Source of the DNA: Ruminococcus sp. YRD2003
Lineage (GTDB): Bacteria > Bacillota > Clostridia > Oscillospirales > Ruminococcaceae
Length of the DNA stretch: 64,000 nucleotides
Reading direction: 5' to 3'
Assembly (NCBI GenBank): GCA_900109435.1
Contig: FNZT01000014.1
Span: 1 to 64,000 of the forward strand
Below the pieces are notes generated by a model. It worked only from the letters and a program-made list of their open reading frames with translations. It was not told where the DNA came from and searched no databases. Positions 24,527 to 35,600 of this stretch are shown piece after piece. How positions within the stretch are numbered: position 1 is the stretch's first letter; every line of letters starts with the position of its first letter. A program made the translations under genes and the position numbers.

Positions 24527-27500
24527 TCAATTTGGATTTGCTCTCAACAAATAGTGAGTGTACTGTTATAAACCTGAAATGCCATGTGAATAGAATAACT
24601 AAAAAATCGAATGATGTGTGCGAGAAGCAGCATGGGTTCATAAGAATGGAAAACGATGATACATTCTCATTTGTAAATATGAAAGATGACATAATTATTT
24701 ATTTTGAGATGGCTGATAGATATGAAGGCAGTATTATCCGAGATTTTCTTTTTAGAGGCTATTGGTGCATTGCAATGATAAAAAGCATCTTGAAAAATAA
24801 TGATGAAATAACAAGTGCGTATTTTCATACAGTAGCTTTTTACAACAAGGATTATTATCCGAAGATGCAAATTGTTCTTTCTGAAAAGGTTAATGAGCAA
24901 CTAAATAATAAGAAAATCAAAATCGAAGATTTTTCTGATTCGTTTAGATTATCCGATGGTACTTGCGATACTCTGCTTGCATATACAAATGGAGATTACA
25001 ATCTTGAGATGCTCAATATGGATAAGCCTGATAATGAAGATTTGCAGGATATTGATAAATTTGAAGATTTAGAAATAAACCAGCTTCTTAAAGAAAAGTC
25101 GTCCTCTCAAAGAATAAAGCTTTATGGTTCAAATTCACGAGCAGGCAATTTGACGCTGTATGTAAAAATAATCGAAAAAGAAAACGGTATGTTAATGGTC
25201 GCAGATAAATTAGTTTTTGGCTCGGCTAATATACCGTGCATGAAGCTGGCTAAGAGTGAAATTGATTTCACTGATGAAGCTGGATATATATCAGAAAAAA
25301 CCAAACAGCTTTTTAAAGAATCAAATGACGGATATATCGCGATTTGGGAGGCTTATTCTGCACTTGAAGGTGAGCTGCTCATAAAGCGGGCTAAAAAGAT
25401 TGGCGTGCTTACATTTTCAGATGTAACAATAAAGGAGAATCATACAGTTCTTACGTTAAGTGAGGAATGCCGAGATAGTATTAATGAGCTTAAAAAGGGT
25501 GATATAATAAATTTTAATGACGATTTTCCAGCCTATATTACCGATAAAACTATGGATTGGAAAACGTATAGAGAGCTTCTTAGCACCAAATCAGGTGAAT
25601 TTAAAGAGAAAAAGAATGATTCGTTTGAGATAGTGGGATTGAACACAAGAAGTGGACTTATCAAAATCGACGGAACTAAAAATGAGCTTGTTAGAACAGC
25701 TTTTTTATCCATTGGCTCCGACCTTATACAGATAATAAGACGAGAAAATTCAAGAAATATTATTAAAAAAGGCGAAAGTGCAAATCCAAAACTCGGTATG
25801 CTGATAGAAGGAGTTGCAGATGAACGTGTACTCTCTTTTTCAAATTCAAATGTAACGAAGCATCCGGCACTCACTGAAATGGTAAAAAATAAGCTGTTTC
25901 CAAAGCATTTGCCTACAGAAAATCAGAAAAAAGCGATAGAGATTGCTATTAATACTCCAGATATAGCAATGATACTTGGACCCCCTGGTACGGGAAAAAC
26001 TACTGTTATTAATGCGATAGTTGAAAGGCTGAATGAGATAGATAATAAGTCGGTTAATAACAGGGGAAAGGTACTGATAAGCAGTACACAGCATGATGCA
26101 GTTACAAATATAATCGAGCGTATGAGTATAAATGGTTTGCCTACTCCAAAATTTGGAAAAAAGAGCGGTGATGAGGAATACTATGATAATATTTCTAAAT
26201 GGTGTGAAAATATAAAGAAATCACTTGCTGAAAAATATTCGTTTATTCAGGGCATTGAGCAAAGAAATCAACTTGAACAGTATTTCAATATGTATATAAA
26301 AACAGTTTCAGATGCGACGAAGGAGGTTTTCCTGAAGTATGCAAAAACAATTAGTTCAGATCCACTCCAGCTTCAGGAAATAAATACTATTTTACAGGAA
26401 ATGTCTGAAGGCTATGATACGGTGCAAAAAGATGATGACCTGCTCAGAAGTATAAGAGGAATAAGAACCAAAAAATCAAGCTTTTTTGATGACGGTGCTT
26501 TGAGAGCAAGAGAGCTATACTATAAGCTTAATGATATTCATGGGTTTAAAAATGTTCACCCTGAGATGTTGAAGGTTCTGCGTGAAGCAGCTATGACAGC
26601 AGCTGATGGAATGACTCCTGAGCTTAGTGAAAAGCTCAAAAAGATAAAGGACGAGCTGCTTTTACTGTATCTCCCGAAACCCGTTGTCAAAAGAGAACAG
26701 ATTGATGAACGCATAATTGAGCTGTATCATAACTTGAAGGCTTGGAATGTGTCAGTTGAAAATGAAGAACAGGATATTATTCTTTCACTGTATAATGAAT
26801 TGGATAATAATATAGCTTTGGTTCAGGAGCAGATGTCGGCGTATAGCTATGCTTTCAGTTCAACCCTACAGCAGAGCGTAAGCAAAAAGGTTAGATACGC
26901 AAAGCTTGGAAAAGATAATAAAACGTATGGTGCTTCAAATAACCGTATATCTTATGACACGGTTATCATTGATGAGGCTGCAAGAGCAACTCCGGGAGAT
27001 TTGCTTATTCCTCTTTCTCAAGCTTCAAAAAGGATAATACTTGTTGGCGATCCGCATCAGCTTACTCATATTTACAATGAAGATATCCTTAATGCCATCG
27101 GTGAAGATGATGAATGCAGCCGACTTGAGACTGAAAATATCAAAAAAAGTATGTTTTCATATCTCTGGGAAAAGGTTGCAAAGCTTGAAGAAAAGGACAA
27201 TATCAAACGCAGAATAGTTCTAAACCAGCAGTTCAGAACTCATGCATTGCTCGGAAATTTCGTAAGCGATAATTTTTATAAACCATATGGCGAGGAATAT
27301 AGTTCTCCGCTGTCAGATGAACTCTTTAAACAGGAGATATATGATTCGCCTGTCAGGTGGATAGATATGCCATTATCGGCCGGTGAAATGAAAGGTGGTA
27401 CAACATATTCCAGAGAATGTGAAGCGGATTATATCGTTAATAAGCTGATTGAATATAAGTTCTCTGAAAAAGGAAAGGGCCTTTCATTTGGCGTAATAAC

Positions 27501-27846
27501 GTTTTACCGCGGGCAGACGAATCTGCTTAAAAGAAAGATGCAGGAAAAATACCCTGATTATGAACACGATGGTGTAAGAATCGGAAGTGTAGATGCATTT
27601 CAGGGTATGGAATTTGATGTAATATTCCTTTCTGTTGTAAGAACAGGCGTTAAAACCTTTGGATTTTTGACTTCTGTTAACCGATTGTGTGTTGCTATGA
27701 GCAGACAGAAAAAACTGCTGATAATTGTTGGAGATAGCGAAATGTTCAGCTCACCAAAAGCTGAGAAAGAAATACCGTCATTGAAGCATCTGCTTGAAAT
27801 GTGCCGTAGGAAAGGATGGGAAGAAAAGTATGCATCTGATCAGTAA
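24523..27846 (+). CDS. SF1 helicase of the UPF1/DNA2 type (operon gene 8)
   Basis: The 1107-aa protein carries Walker A GPPGTGKTT (about 486-494), motif II VIIDEAARATPGD (about 814), motif III LVGDPHQLTH, and motifs V-VI VDAFQGMEFDVIF and NRLCVAMSRQKK. This is the AAA_11/AAA_12 layout of superfamily 1B helicases, which unwind nucleic acid 5'-3'. The first ~450 residues are unlike other helicases I know and may carry an accessory beta domain. A long helical insertion separates motifs I and II. GTG 24523 overlaps the kinase stop (GTGA), with GGAGG 8 bases before. No nuclease motif is visible. Confidence 0.88.
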   Translation: MINLDLLSTNSECTVINLKCHVNRITKKSNDVCEKQHGFIRMENDDTFSFVNMKDDIIIYFEMADRYEGSIIRDFLFRGYWCIAMIKSILKNNDEITSAYFHTVAFYNKDYYPKMQIVLSEKVNEQLNNKKIKIEDFSDSFRLSDGTCDTLLAYTNGDYNLEMLNMDKPDNEDLQDIDKFEDLEINQLLKEKSSSQRIKLYGSNSRAGNLTLYVKIIEKENGMLMVADKLVFGSANIPCMKLAKSEIDFTDEAGYISEKTKQLFKESNDGYIAIWEAYSALEGELLIKRAKKIGVLTFSDVTIKENHTVLTLSEECRDSINELKKGDIINFNDDFPAYITDKTMDWKTYRELLSTKSGEFKEKKNDSFEIVGLNTRSGLIKIDGTKNELVRTAFLSIGSDLIQIIRRENSRNIIKKGESANPKLGMLIEGVADERVLSFSNSNVTKHPALTEMVKNKLFPKHLPTENQKKAIEIAINTPDIAMILGPPGTGKTTVINAIVERLNEIDNKSVNNRGKVLISSTQHDAVTNIIERMSINGLPTPKFGKKSGDEEYYDNISKWCENIKKSLAEKYSFIQGIEQRNQLEQYFNMYIKTVSDATKEVFLKYAKTISSDPLQLQEINTILQEMSEGYDTVQKDDDLLRSIRGIRTKKSSFFDDGALRARELYYKLNDIHGFKNVHPEMLKVLREAAMTAADGMTPELSEKLKKIKDELLLLYLPKPVVKREQIDERIIELYHNLKAWNVSVENEEQDIILSLYNELDNNIALVQEQMSAYSYAFSSTLQQSVSKKVRYAKLGKDNKTYGASNNRISYDTVIIDEAARATPGDLLIPLSQASKRIILVGDPHQLTHIYNEDILNAIGEDDECSRLETENIKKSMFSYLWEKVAKLEEKDNIKRRIVLNQQFRTHALLGNFVSDNFYKPYGEEYSSPLSDELFKQEIYDSPVRWIDMPLSAGEMKGGTTYSRECEADYIVNKLIEYKFSEKGKGLSFGVITFYRGQTNLLKRKMQEKYPDYEHDGVRIGSVDAFQGMEFDVIFLSVVRTGVKTFGFLTSVNRLCVAMSRQKKLLIIVGDSEMFSSPKAEKEIPSLKHLLEMCRRKGWEEKYASDQ

Positions 27847-29932
27847 TTTTATTACCGATGTTGGCAATGATAGAAAATTATCATCTATTTTCCCAATGAT
27901 ATCAGTTAGCAGCTATAATGATTTTTTTATTGAATGTGATGCATATGATGTTATTATATCTATCAACAATAGCAGCAACAAGAATTCAGAGCTTTCAATT
28001 ATCGAGATGTGTGTTCTGAGGCTTCTTGCGATAAATAGTGATTATTCAGATGAGGAAATATCTGAAAAACTGTGTCTCGGTGTTTCAGCTGATGAAAAAG
28101 GAATTGATACATCATTTGTAAAAGTCATTAGAGCAAGATTAATTGATAGAGGTGTTATTGAACGTAATGGAGCTTTAACATCATATGGCTACGAAATGAT
28201 AAACGGCTTAAAGAGTGAAAATAATGAAGAAGCAGATACTATGTCAATACGTATTTTTGCAATACGTCAGATTAATAATAAGTTGCTTTTGTTCATTGAT
28301 AAAGAAGAATCTAATAATAATAGATTTGAGATAAATGGTAAAAAGCTGACTATAAAGTACGGAACTACAGGTAAAGAGAAAACGTGCAGTGGAGAGTATC
28401 TTTATCTTATCCACAATAAAAGGAAATCTGACTATATTCCAAGCAAAGCTCCTAAATCAGATGACGTAAGAAAACTTATATCAAATTATAATAAAAAGGT
28501 TCAATTAGATGATGAACGGATTAATATTGCAAGAGGAAGCTCTATAAGCATATCACCTGTACCATCGAGTGTAATAATCCATATGAAGGCTGTGCTTCAA
28601 AGAGGAAATGTGATGGAGCCTATAATTACAGATGGATTTTCAATAAATATTGATGATTTATACACGTATCTTGCTGCTATCAGTAATTCACAAATAATAT
28701 CCAAGCTCTATGAAAAGGATAATAAACGAAAGAATGAAGAATGCTATGAAGAAAAGATAATTAAAGATGAATACAAAGAAATCTATGTATTTATGAAAAA
28801 AACCAATGTAATGCATGGCAATAATCTTGATACTGATATTATAGCACAAAGCATTAATACTAAGCTGCTCGAAAATTGCTATGCTGCACTTGAATGGACA
28901 TTTCATTATTATCTCAGCAAAAGCAGTAACATTGAAACAACGATAAGCATAGTCGAGCAAAAATCATCAAGTGCTAATACGAAAAGCGCTTTGGAGTATG
29001 CAAATGAAATGGGTTTGAATGAACCAATTAAAACGAGAACTTTGTCATGTGCTGATAAAATAAACATCTATAAGTGGCGAAATGGCATAAAAAATGGAGC
29101 TCCGATTCCGGATATGAAGTTGATTTTGCCATTATCACTTATCTATGCACATATCAATAATGAACAAAGATTCAAGCGTATGGCTGCTGAGATGCCTGAT
29201 TTTCTGAACGTAATAGAGGAGCTTCATTCGTATGCTGCATCGTCAAGACATGAAGGCATACAAGATGTTATGATAGATAAAATCGAAATGATGCTCAATT
29301 TCGTGAAGAGAGTTATATCATTTCTTCTGCCTGACGTAATACTTGATAATGCGGTTAACGATAACAGAGTCTCTGAAGATACTTCAAAGTATTTAAACAA
29401 TTGCATAATAAGTGTTGCAAGCATTATAGGTTGGGATACATGGAGTATGCAGAGCGAAACTATGAAGATGCTTTTGCTTGATGTTTCAGAAGTAAATGAT
29501 AGCCATGAGCTATATAGGCTTTCTTCAACTGATTTCGTGCTCCGTATTTCTCAGATACTTGAGCTATTGATGTTTGACGAGATAAAGATGCTCAATACTG
29601 ACACTAATTCAAATTTGCAGGTGATAGTTGATAGGGTATCAGAGCGGCTCGATGAAAAACTCCCTGAGAGCTTTAGCTATGTTAATCCTGTATTTCTTCA
29701 GAATGCTTTAAAAAATATGAAAACAACACTTAATCCAATGGTACTCGTTTATTTATGCTATGCTTCTGAGGAAAAGATAAATCAGCTCAAAGAAAAGAGC
29801 TTCCCACGATTTATCGCCGAAATATCAGAAATGCGAGGACATGGAAATACAGTTAATTTTATAATTGACAGTGACAAACGCCGTGAATTTAGAAATAAAC
29901 TCTTTGAATTCGTTAAAATCATAGGAGGATAA
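27830..29932 (+). CDS. 700-aa orphan with N-terminal winged-helix-like segment (operon gene 9)
   Basis: I recognise no family. Residues about 55-125 (LSIIEMCVLRLLAINSDYSD through GALTSYGYEMINGL) look like a winged helix-turn-helix. A beta-rich middle (about 135-240) and a long helical C-terminal half follow. There are no Walker, nuclease or Cys motifs and no membrane segment. ATG 27830 lies 17 bases inside the helicase gene and is preferred over the earlier frame start. The last codons (GGA GGA TAA) supply the ribosome binding site of gene 10. The position suggests a DNA-binding or scaffold partner of the helicase and the McrB-like ATPase. Confidence 0.72.
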   Translation: MHLISNFITDVGNDRKLSSIFPMISVSSYNDFFIECDAYDVIISINNSSNKNSELSIIEMCVLRLLAINSDYSDEEISEKLCLGVSADEKGIDTSFVKVIRARLIDRGVIERNGALTSYGYEMINGLKSENNEEADTMSIRIFAIRQINNKLLLFIDKEESNNNRFEINGKKLTIKYGTTGKEKTCSGEYLYLIHNKRKSDYIPSKAPKSDDVRKLISNYNKKVQLDDERINIARGSSISISPVPSSVIIHMKAVLQRGNVMEPIITDGFSINIDDLYTYLAAISNSQIISKLYEKDNKRKNEECYEEKIIKDEYKEIYVFMKKTNVMHGNNLDTDIIAQSINTKLLENCYAALEWTFHYYLSKSSNIETTISIVEQKSSSANTKSALEYANEMGLNEPIKTRTLSCADKINIYKWRNGIKNGAPIPDMKLILPLSLIYAHINNEQRFKRMAAEMPDFLNVIEELHSYAASSRHEGIQDVMIDKIEMMLNFVKRVISFLLPDVILDNAVNDNRVSEDTSKYLNNCIISVASIIGWDTWSMQSETMKMLLLDVSEVNDSHELYRLSSTDFVLRISQILELLMFDEIKMLNTDTNSNLQVIVDRVSERLDEKLPESFSYVNPVFLQNALKNMKTTLNPMVLVYLCYASEEKINQLKEKSFPRFIAEISEMRGHGNTVNFIIDSDKRREFRNKLFEFVKIIGG

Positions 29933-29933
29933 T

Positions 29934-32645
29934 ATGGATAATACTTTTTTTGATGCTGAAAATGTTGAAAATAACGCAGATAACACTATGAACGCTGAGA
30001 ATATAATTAATGATAATCAAGGCGAAGATGCAGAGGTTGAAAAAACTCTGTCTGAGCTTAAAACACAAAAACAAGAACTTGATAATTATGCACGCGTGCT
30101 CTCATTATTGAAAGATGAAATTGCAAAAAAAGAGACCGATTTGAAAAATCGTGAAGATGAGCTTAATGACAAGATAGGCAAGCTTGATATCCGGGAGAAG
30201 GAATTCCGGAATTATACCGTTGAACAGACGGCTGAATTTGCTGAAAAGGAAAAAATGCTCAAAAATTATGAGCAAAATGTTAATGAGCGTAATTCTCAGC
30301 TTGATGCAAAGGAAAAATACTGTACTGAATTTGAAGTGGAACTCAAAGAACGTGAGAATAGACTGATTGAACAGGAAATAAAGTTTAAGCAGGAAAACTC
30401 CGATTTTTCCGAAAAAAGAGCTGAGCTCGATGCAAAAGAAAAGGCTGTTGCAGATTTTGAAAATAAACTCAATAATAAAAATGCTGAGCTAATGAAGAGA
30501 GAAAATTCTGTTTCAGAAAAAGAAGCATCTCTCAGAGAAAAAGAGATTTTACATGATAATAAGCTAAATGCTCAGAGGCTTGAATTCGAGAAATCACTTA
30601 GTGATGAACGTATTAATAAACTCAAGGAATTGGATAACGAATTAGCTGAAAAGAGAAAGCAATGCTTTGAGGAAATGGAGAAAGAGCATGAAGAATATGT
30701 GAAAAATCTTTCTGACCGTGAGATTGAACTGAAGAAAAAAATCAGCGATCTTGATGCTGATAAAAAGGAATTTGATTTTGAAAAAGATCAGCTTTCTACT
30801 GAAAAAGTCAATATAAACAAACAAAGACTGATAATTGAGACAATCATAGAGAAAAATCTCGAAGCGGAAAGAAAAAAGCTTAATGCTGAAAAAGAAAACT
30901 GGACTATTCAGATTGAGGAGCTTTGCAATCGTATAAATGAATCTGACGAAAAAATAAGAAAATTCGATAGAATCGTTGAAAGATTCGGCGATGATCCAAA
31001 GAGTATACTTGATATTATTGATTCAAAACAGCAGAAAATTAATGAGCTGAATCAGCATATATTAAACTTTGATACTTCTAAAGCGGAAGGCTATGATAGT
31101 CTTTTGGCTGAGAAATGTAATCTTGAAAAGGTTGTGGCAAAATATCAGGAGGAAATGTCAGAGGTCAATGCACGAGTTATCGAAAATGATAATCTTAGGT
31201 TTAAGAATCTCGCTCTTGAAAACGAAAAAGAGAATCTCAATCAGGAAATAGAATCACTGAGGTTAGAGGTCAATAAATGCCGCGAAACTATTAGTCGCCT
31301 TAATTCTGTAGTAGATCCCGCCGATGAGGAGCAGAGAATCAGCGAAATAAAGAAGGGCATTCTTCCGGAAATAACTATGGAAATGGTTGAGAGAACTAAA
31401 AAGCATCAACCGGATAACGAGATGCAATGGCTCGACCATATCGAAAACTGCTGTCGGAAATACGGCGTTGTTTTTCCTCAAAGAATACTTTATGCTTTCC
31501 ATACTGCTTTAAAAATATCAGATTGGTCAACTTTAACCGTTCTTGCAGGAGTGAGCGGAACAGGAAAATCAGAGCTTCCGCGGCTTTATTCACATTTCGG
31601 AGGCATACAGTTTATCAACGTTCCTGTTCAGCCTAACTGGGATAGCAAGGAATCAATGCTTGGCTATTTTAATTCGATTGATAATCGTTTTGAAGCTCAG
31701 AATGTACTGCGTTTTCTTGCTCAGTGTACTGATAAAGAAAGATATGGCAATTTCATGTCTATCGTTTTGCTTGATGAAATGAATCTCGCTCACGTTGAAC
31801 TCTATTTCGCTGAATTTCTCAGCAAGCTGGAGGAGCGTCGAGGTAATAAGAAAAAGATACCTCAGATAGAGGTACAGTTGGGTTCAGGTATGCCTCCGTA
31901 CTGCATAAATATGTCAAGAAATATTCTTTGGACCGGTACGATGAATCAGGACGAAACTACAAATTCGCTGTCTGATAAGGTTCTTGATAGAGGTATCGTT
32001 ATTAATTTTCCTCGTCCAACTGAATTCTACAGCCGTAAGAAAATCGTTAATCTCGATGAAATGGACGAAGAACCCCTTCTTGCATATGTTACATGGAAAA
32101 AATGGATTGCTGATGAGATTGTATTTGAAGGCAAACAGGCTGATACTATTCAAAACCTTAAAAACAGTGTCAATAGAATAAATATTGAGCTTGAAAAGGT
32201 CGGAAGAGCACTTGGACATCGCGTATGGCAGTCGATAGAATATTATATTGCAAATTATCCTACAGTCCGTGAGGAGCTTTTCAAAATCAAGGATAATCCT
32301 GATCTTGAACCTGGTGAGATAAGCAATGAATTTAAAAAAGCTGTTAAAACTGCTTTTGAGGATCAGGTAGTACAGAAAATCATGCCTAAGCTCCGTGGAA
32401 TCGAAACGTCAGGTATTGGTGAAGCTGTACTTTCTAATATCATGACTATACTTAGTGAAAGCGGCTGTGAAACTCTTGAAGATGACTTTAATAATGCCAA
32501 AGAACTTGGATATGGTCAGTTTATGTGGAGCAGTGCGAAGTATATTGAAAAATCAGAGAATCTTAATAATTACGAGTCATATGATGAAGAAAATGAAAAC
32601 GAAAATGATGACACTGTAACTGAGAACGATGATTTTGAGGAATGA
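29934..32645 (+). CDS. Long coiled-coil protein with McrB-like AAA+ domain (operon gene 10)
   Basis: Residues about 30-470 are an almost unbroken heptad-rich coiled coil (repeats such as ELDAKEK and REDELNDK). The AAA+ domain has Walker A AGVSGTGKSE (about 537-546), Walker B LLDEMNLAHVE (about 610) and TGTMNQDETTNSLSDKVLDR with the sensor Asn and arginine. These are features of the McrB/MoxR-like branch that drives the McrBC restriction complex. No McrC nuclease is encoded nearby, so another operon product must be the effector. The coiled coil may form a filament or measuring rod. The acidic C-terminus ends EENENENDDTV. Confidence 0.87.
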   Translation: MDNTFFDAENVENNADNTMNAENIINDNQGEDAEVEKTLSELKTQKQELDNYARVLSLLKDEIAKKETDLKNREDELNDKIGKLDIREKEFRNYTVEQTAEFAEKEKMLKNYEQNVNERNSQLDAKEKYCTEFEVELKERENRLIEQEIKFKQENSDFSEKRAELDAKEKAVADFENKLNNKNAELMKRENSVSEKEASLREKEILHDNKLNAQRLEFEKSLSDERINKLKELDNELAEKRKQCFEEMEKEHEEYVKNLSDREIELKKKISDLDADKKEFDFEKDQLSTEKVNINKQRLIIETIIEKNLEAERKKLNAEKENWTIQIEELCNRINESDEKIRKFDRIVERFGDDPKSILDIIDSKQQKINELNQHILNFDTSKAEGYDSLLAEKCNLEKVVAKYQEEMSEVNARVIENDNLRFKNLALENEKENLNQEIESLRLEVNKCRETISRLNSVVDPADEEQRISEIKKGILPEITMEMVERTKKHQPDNEMQWLDHIENCCRKYGVVFPQRILYAFHTALKISDWSTLTVLAGVSGTGKSELPRLYSHFGGIQFINVPVQPNWDSKESMLGYFNSIDNRFEAQNVLRFLAQCTDKERYGNFMSIVLLDEMNLAHVELYFAEFLSKLEERRGNKKKIPQIEVQLGSGMPPYCINMSRNILWTGTMNQDETTNSLSDKVLDRGIVINFPRPTEFYSRKKIVNLDEMDEEPLLAYVTWKKWIADEIVFEGKQADTIQNLKNSVNRINIELEKVGRALGHRVWQSIEYYIANYPTVREELFKIKDNPDLEPGEISNEFKKAVKTAFEDQVVQKIMPKLRGIETSGIGEAVLSNIMTILSESGCETLEDDFNNAKELGYGQFMWSSAKYIEKSENLNNYESYDEENENENDDTVTENDDFEE

Positions 32646-32650
32646 TAATA

Positions 32651-35600
32651 ATGAATGATACTATTAAAAGCTATAGCGATTATTGCTTAGCATTTAAAGC
32701 TGAGTCTCAGCTTGCTAAAGATATGTTTGCTGTCAGAAATTGGACTATTGAGGAATTAAAATCCTTTCGTAACATCTCAAATGGAAACAGTATTATCGGA
32801 CTTGATGATCTTGAAAGTATTGAATATATCGAAATGAAGAGCGATGCACTTTCATTTATAGTTCATGAAAGTATAGACAATTTTTTCAGATTATATGACC
32901 ATATGCGTGAAAAATCCGCGCGCGAGAATATAATTATGCCTATTCAAAAGGCTAAGGAAATAAATAACTCTACGATAATATGGCTTTGCAAGCAGCCTGG
33001 AAGAACAGCACGAGAAAAAATTGGCAATTCTAATAACAGGATTAAAGCTGTAAATCGCTTTATGAGCAATGATACTCTTGAAAATCGTTTGCTTGTAGCG
33101 TGCGCCAAAACGCTGTGCGCTTGTATAAAAGAGAAAATGATTATTATCGGAGAAGAGCATTGCAGACATGAAGAGATTCTCTTTCTGAATAAAACAAACA
33201 CATTCTTGAAATCAAGTATAGTATCAAACATCTCTAAATGGAATAACACTCCTCCAAATAATGCGTTGCTATCGGATAAAAATTATAAGAAGATATGGAT
33301 TGCTTGGACAAGATTAAAGGAACTTGATGATGTTATACTCCACGATTCTGAAAATTTGATTGAGAATGTTTTTACGGTTTTTACTGTTGAGCTTATTGCA
33401 GAAATAAAAAAACATATTTTCCTTCCGCAGCTTCCGGTAATGATAAATTACGATGAGCAAAAGGTGTGTTTTTTTCAGAATACAATTCATGGCTGCGATA
33501 AAAATGGAATAGCTGTCATTATTTCAATTAGAGATGATTGCGTTGAGATTGAATATAAAGGTGAAAAAAGAAGCTTCAATAAAACGGATATATATGATTT
33601 ATGCGTTTTGGCTCCTGATATGCTTGAAGCGTTTAGGAAAGTATTCAGCGATTTGAAATTGTTTTCATCCGGAACTGTTCAGTCAAGTAAAGTCAGTGAG
33701 CTCCCGTTTAGCGAGAAGAAATACATTGATATTATTTCTGTTATCCCTGAGGTTTCATGTGCCGAATATGGCAGCTTTGATAATGAATTAAAAATGATAT
33801 ATCAGGAATTCACAGAAAATGACAAGAAAAAAGATGTTATTCTGCCATGCTTCGGCTCTGATATTCTTATTTCTGATAATTTAACGCGGATTTTTACAAT
33901 TAAATCGGCTGCTGAGCATGAAAGAGCTGATATCCTTCAAAAGATTTTTTCAAGCTCTAAAAAATATTTCAATTGCAGCTCACTTTCTATGATGATTAAT
34001 GACGGATATGATGCGTTTCAATTGAAAAACTATAAAAAAACTGCACGTTCATTTTTTAATAATGTCGAGCTTTTCCCTGAAAGCATTGGAACCGTTTTTT
34101 GGTATCAGAATTGTTCAGGACAGTTTCAGAATACAAATTCCAGCGAGATAGTTATAGTTGCAAATATCATTGAAAACAGCTATTCGCTTACTCCTGTATG
34201 CTCTGTTTATGAAGAAGATACAAAACGCTGCATATGGGAAAGATATCCTACAGCTTTACATGCAATACCTGATCTTGAAAAAATAAAAGCAAAGCTTGAA
34301 AATATTGGCTGTCCGCATGATAAAGCGGAGGATATGTTGAATGATTTCGGTTTGAGATCACTTGACATCGCATTCAAAAAACTGATGTTTGAATTTCAGG
34401 ATAGGGAGGTTTACAGCTTTGATGAAGCTGTGAGTTGGCTTACTGACAGCATATGTATTGATATTACGGAAAATGTTGATACAATTATTGCTGAAATGTT
34501 TCGTAAAAAGGAAACAGAATCGTGTACGGTTCATGTTATTGTTCTCTCTGATTTTGTGAAATATTCAGGAAAATATACTGTTATCAATGCAGATATGAGT
34601 GATGTTATAGCTGGTGCTCAGTATCATGATAAGGTCTACGATGAGATAAACAACATGCTTCAAAAAAGTAAGCGGCAGACTCTATGGCGTGACCATTTGC
34701 CAGACCTTTCAATTAAACGACTGTTCGGAGAATTTCCGCTTGTTAAAAATGCAAGAACCGATCCTATACTTGGTAAAAAGCAGAGGATAAAAATTGATAG
34801 TATCTTCACGCTTCCGGCTGGAAAAGATGAATACCATTTCAAGCTGATTCAGAATGACAATGGTACGGATATGAGATATGAAGCTGTTATAAAAAATGAT
34901 GCATTTCCTCTTAAGCATGATACAAATTGCCGATTGAATATGTATTATCAGTATGATGCCGATGATATGTACACACTTGAATTTGTTCCGATAAATATGA
35001 ATACGGCTGAATTTATTACTGCTAAGGTTGAATTTGCCAAAACAAGCGCTTTGAGCAGTCTGAATTTGCCTTCGCCGCCTTTCCCTCCTGTAAAAACATG
35101 GGAAGAGCTTTACGAGATTGGTTCATATGGAACAACAAGCATAATTGATTGTGTATTACGAATTCTGAATAACCTTCAAAAAAGCATGAATCAGGAAAGA
35201 TATCTTATCAGAGAATTTGATATTGGAAGACTGCTTAACGAGGAGGACATTATTCAGCAATTAGAAATCAACGGTGAATTGCAGAATGTTTCGATTCGTA
35301 AAAGAAACTGCTGTCATCAGTCGGATTTATATGAGGGCATAGGAAGTATCTCATTTTTACTTAGCGAGCCTTTTGTAAGAGATGATGTATATGAAGTTGA
35401 ATTGTCTGATTTCGATGTTTTCTGGAAAAAAGATGCGTTTTTTATCAATGATATCTGGTTTGATGATAGATACTACGATAAAATAAGCTTTTTTAAGGAT
35501 AATTTCAAAGATCAGGAGCAGTTCAATGAATATATTGAAAAAGTAACATTCGTTATAAAACAAAATCAAAAAGGTTATTGGATCGCTAAAAACATATGTG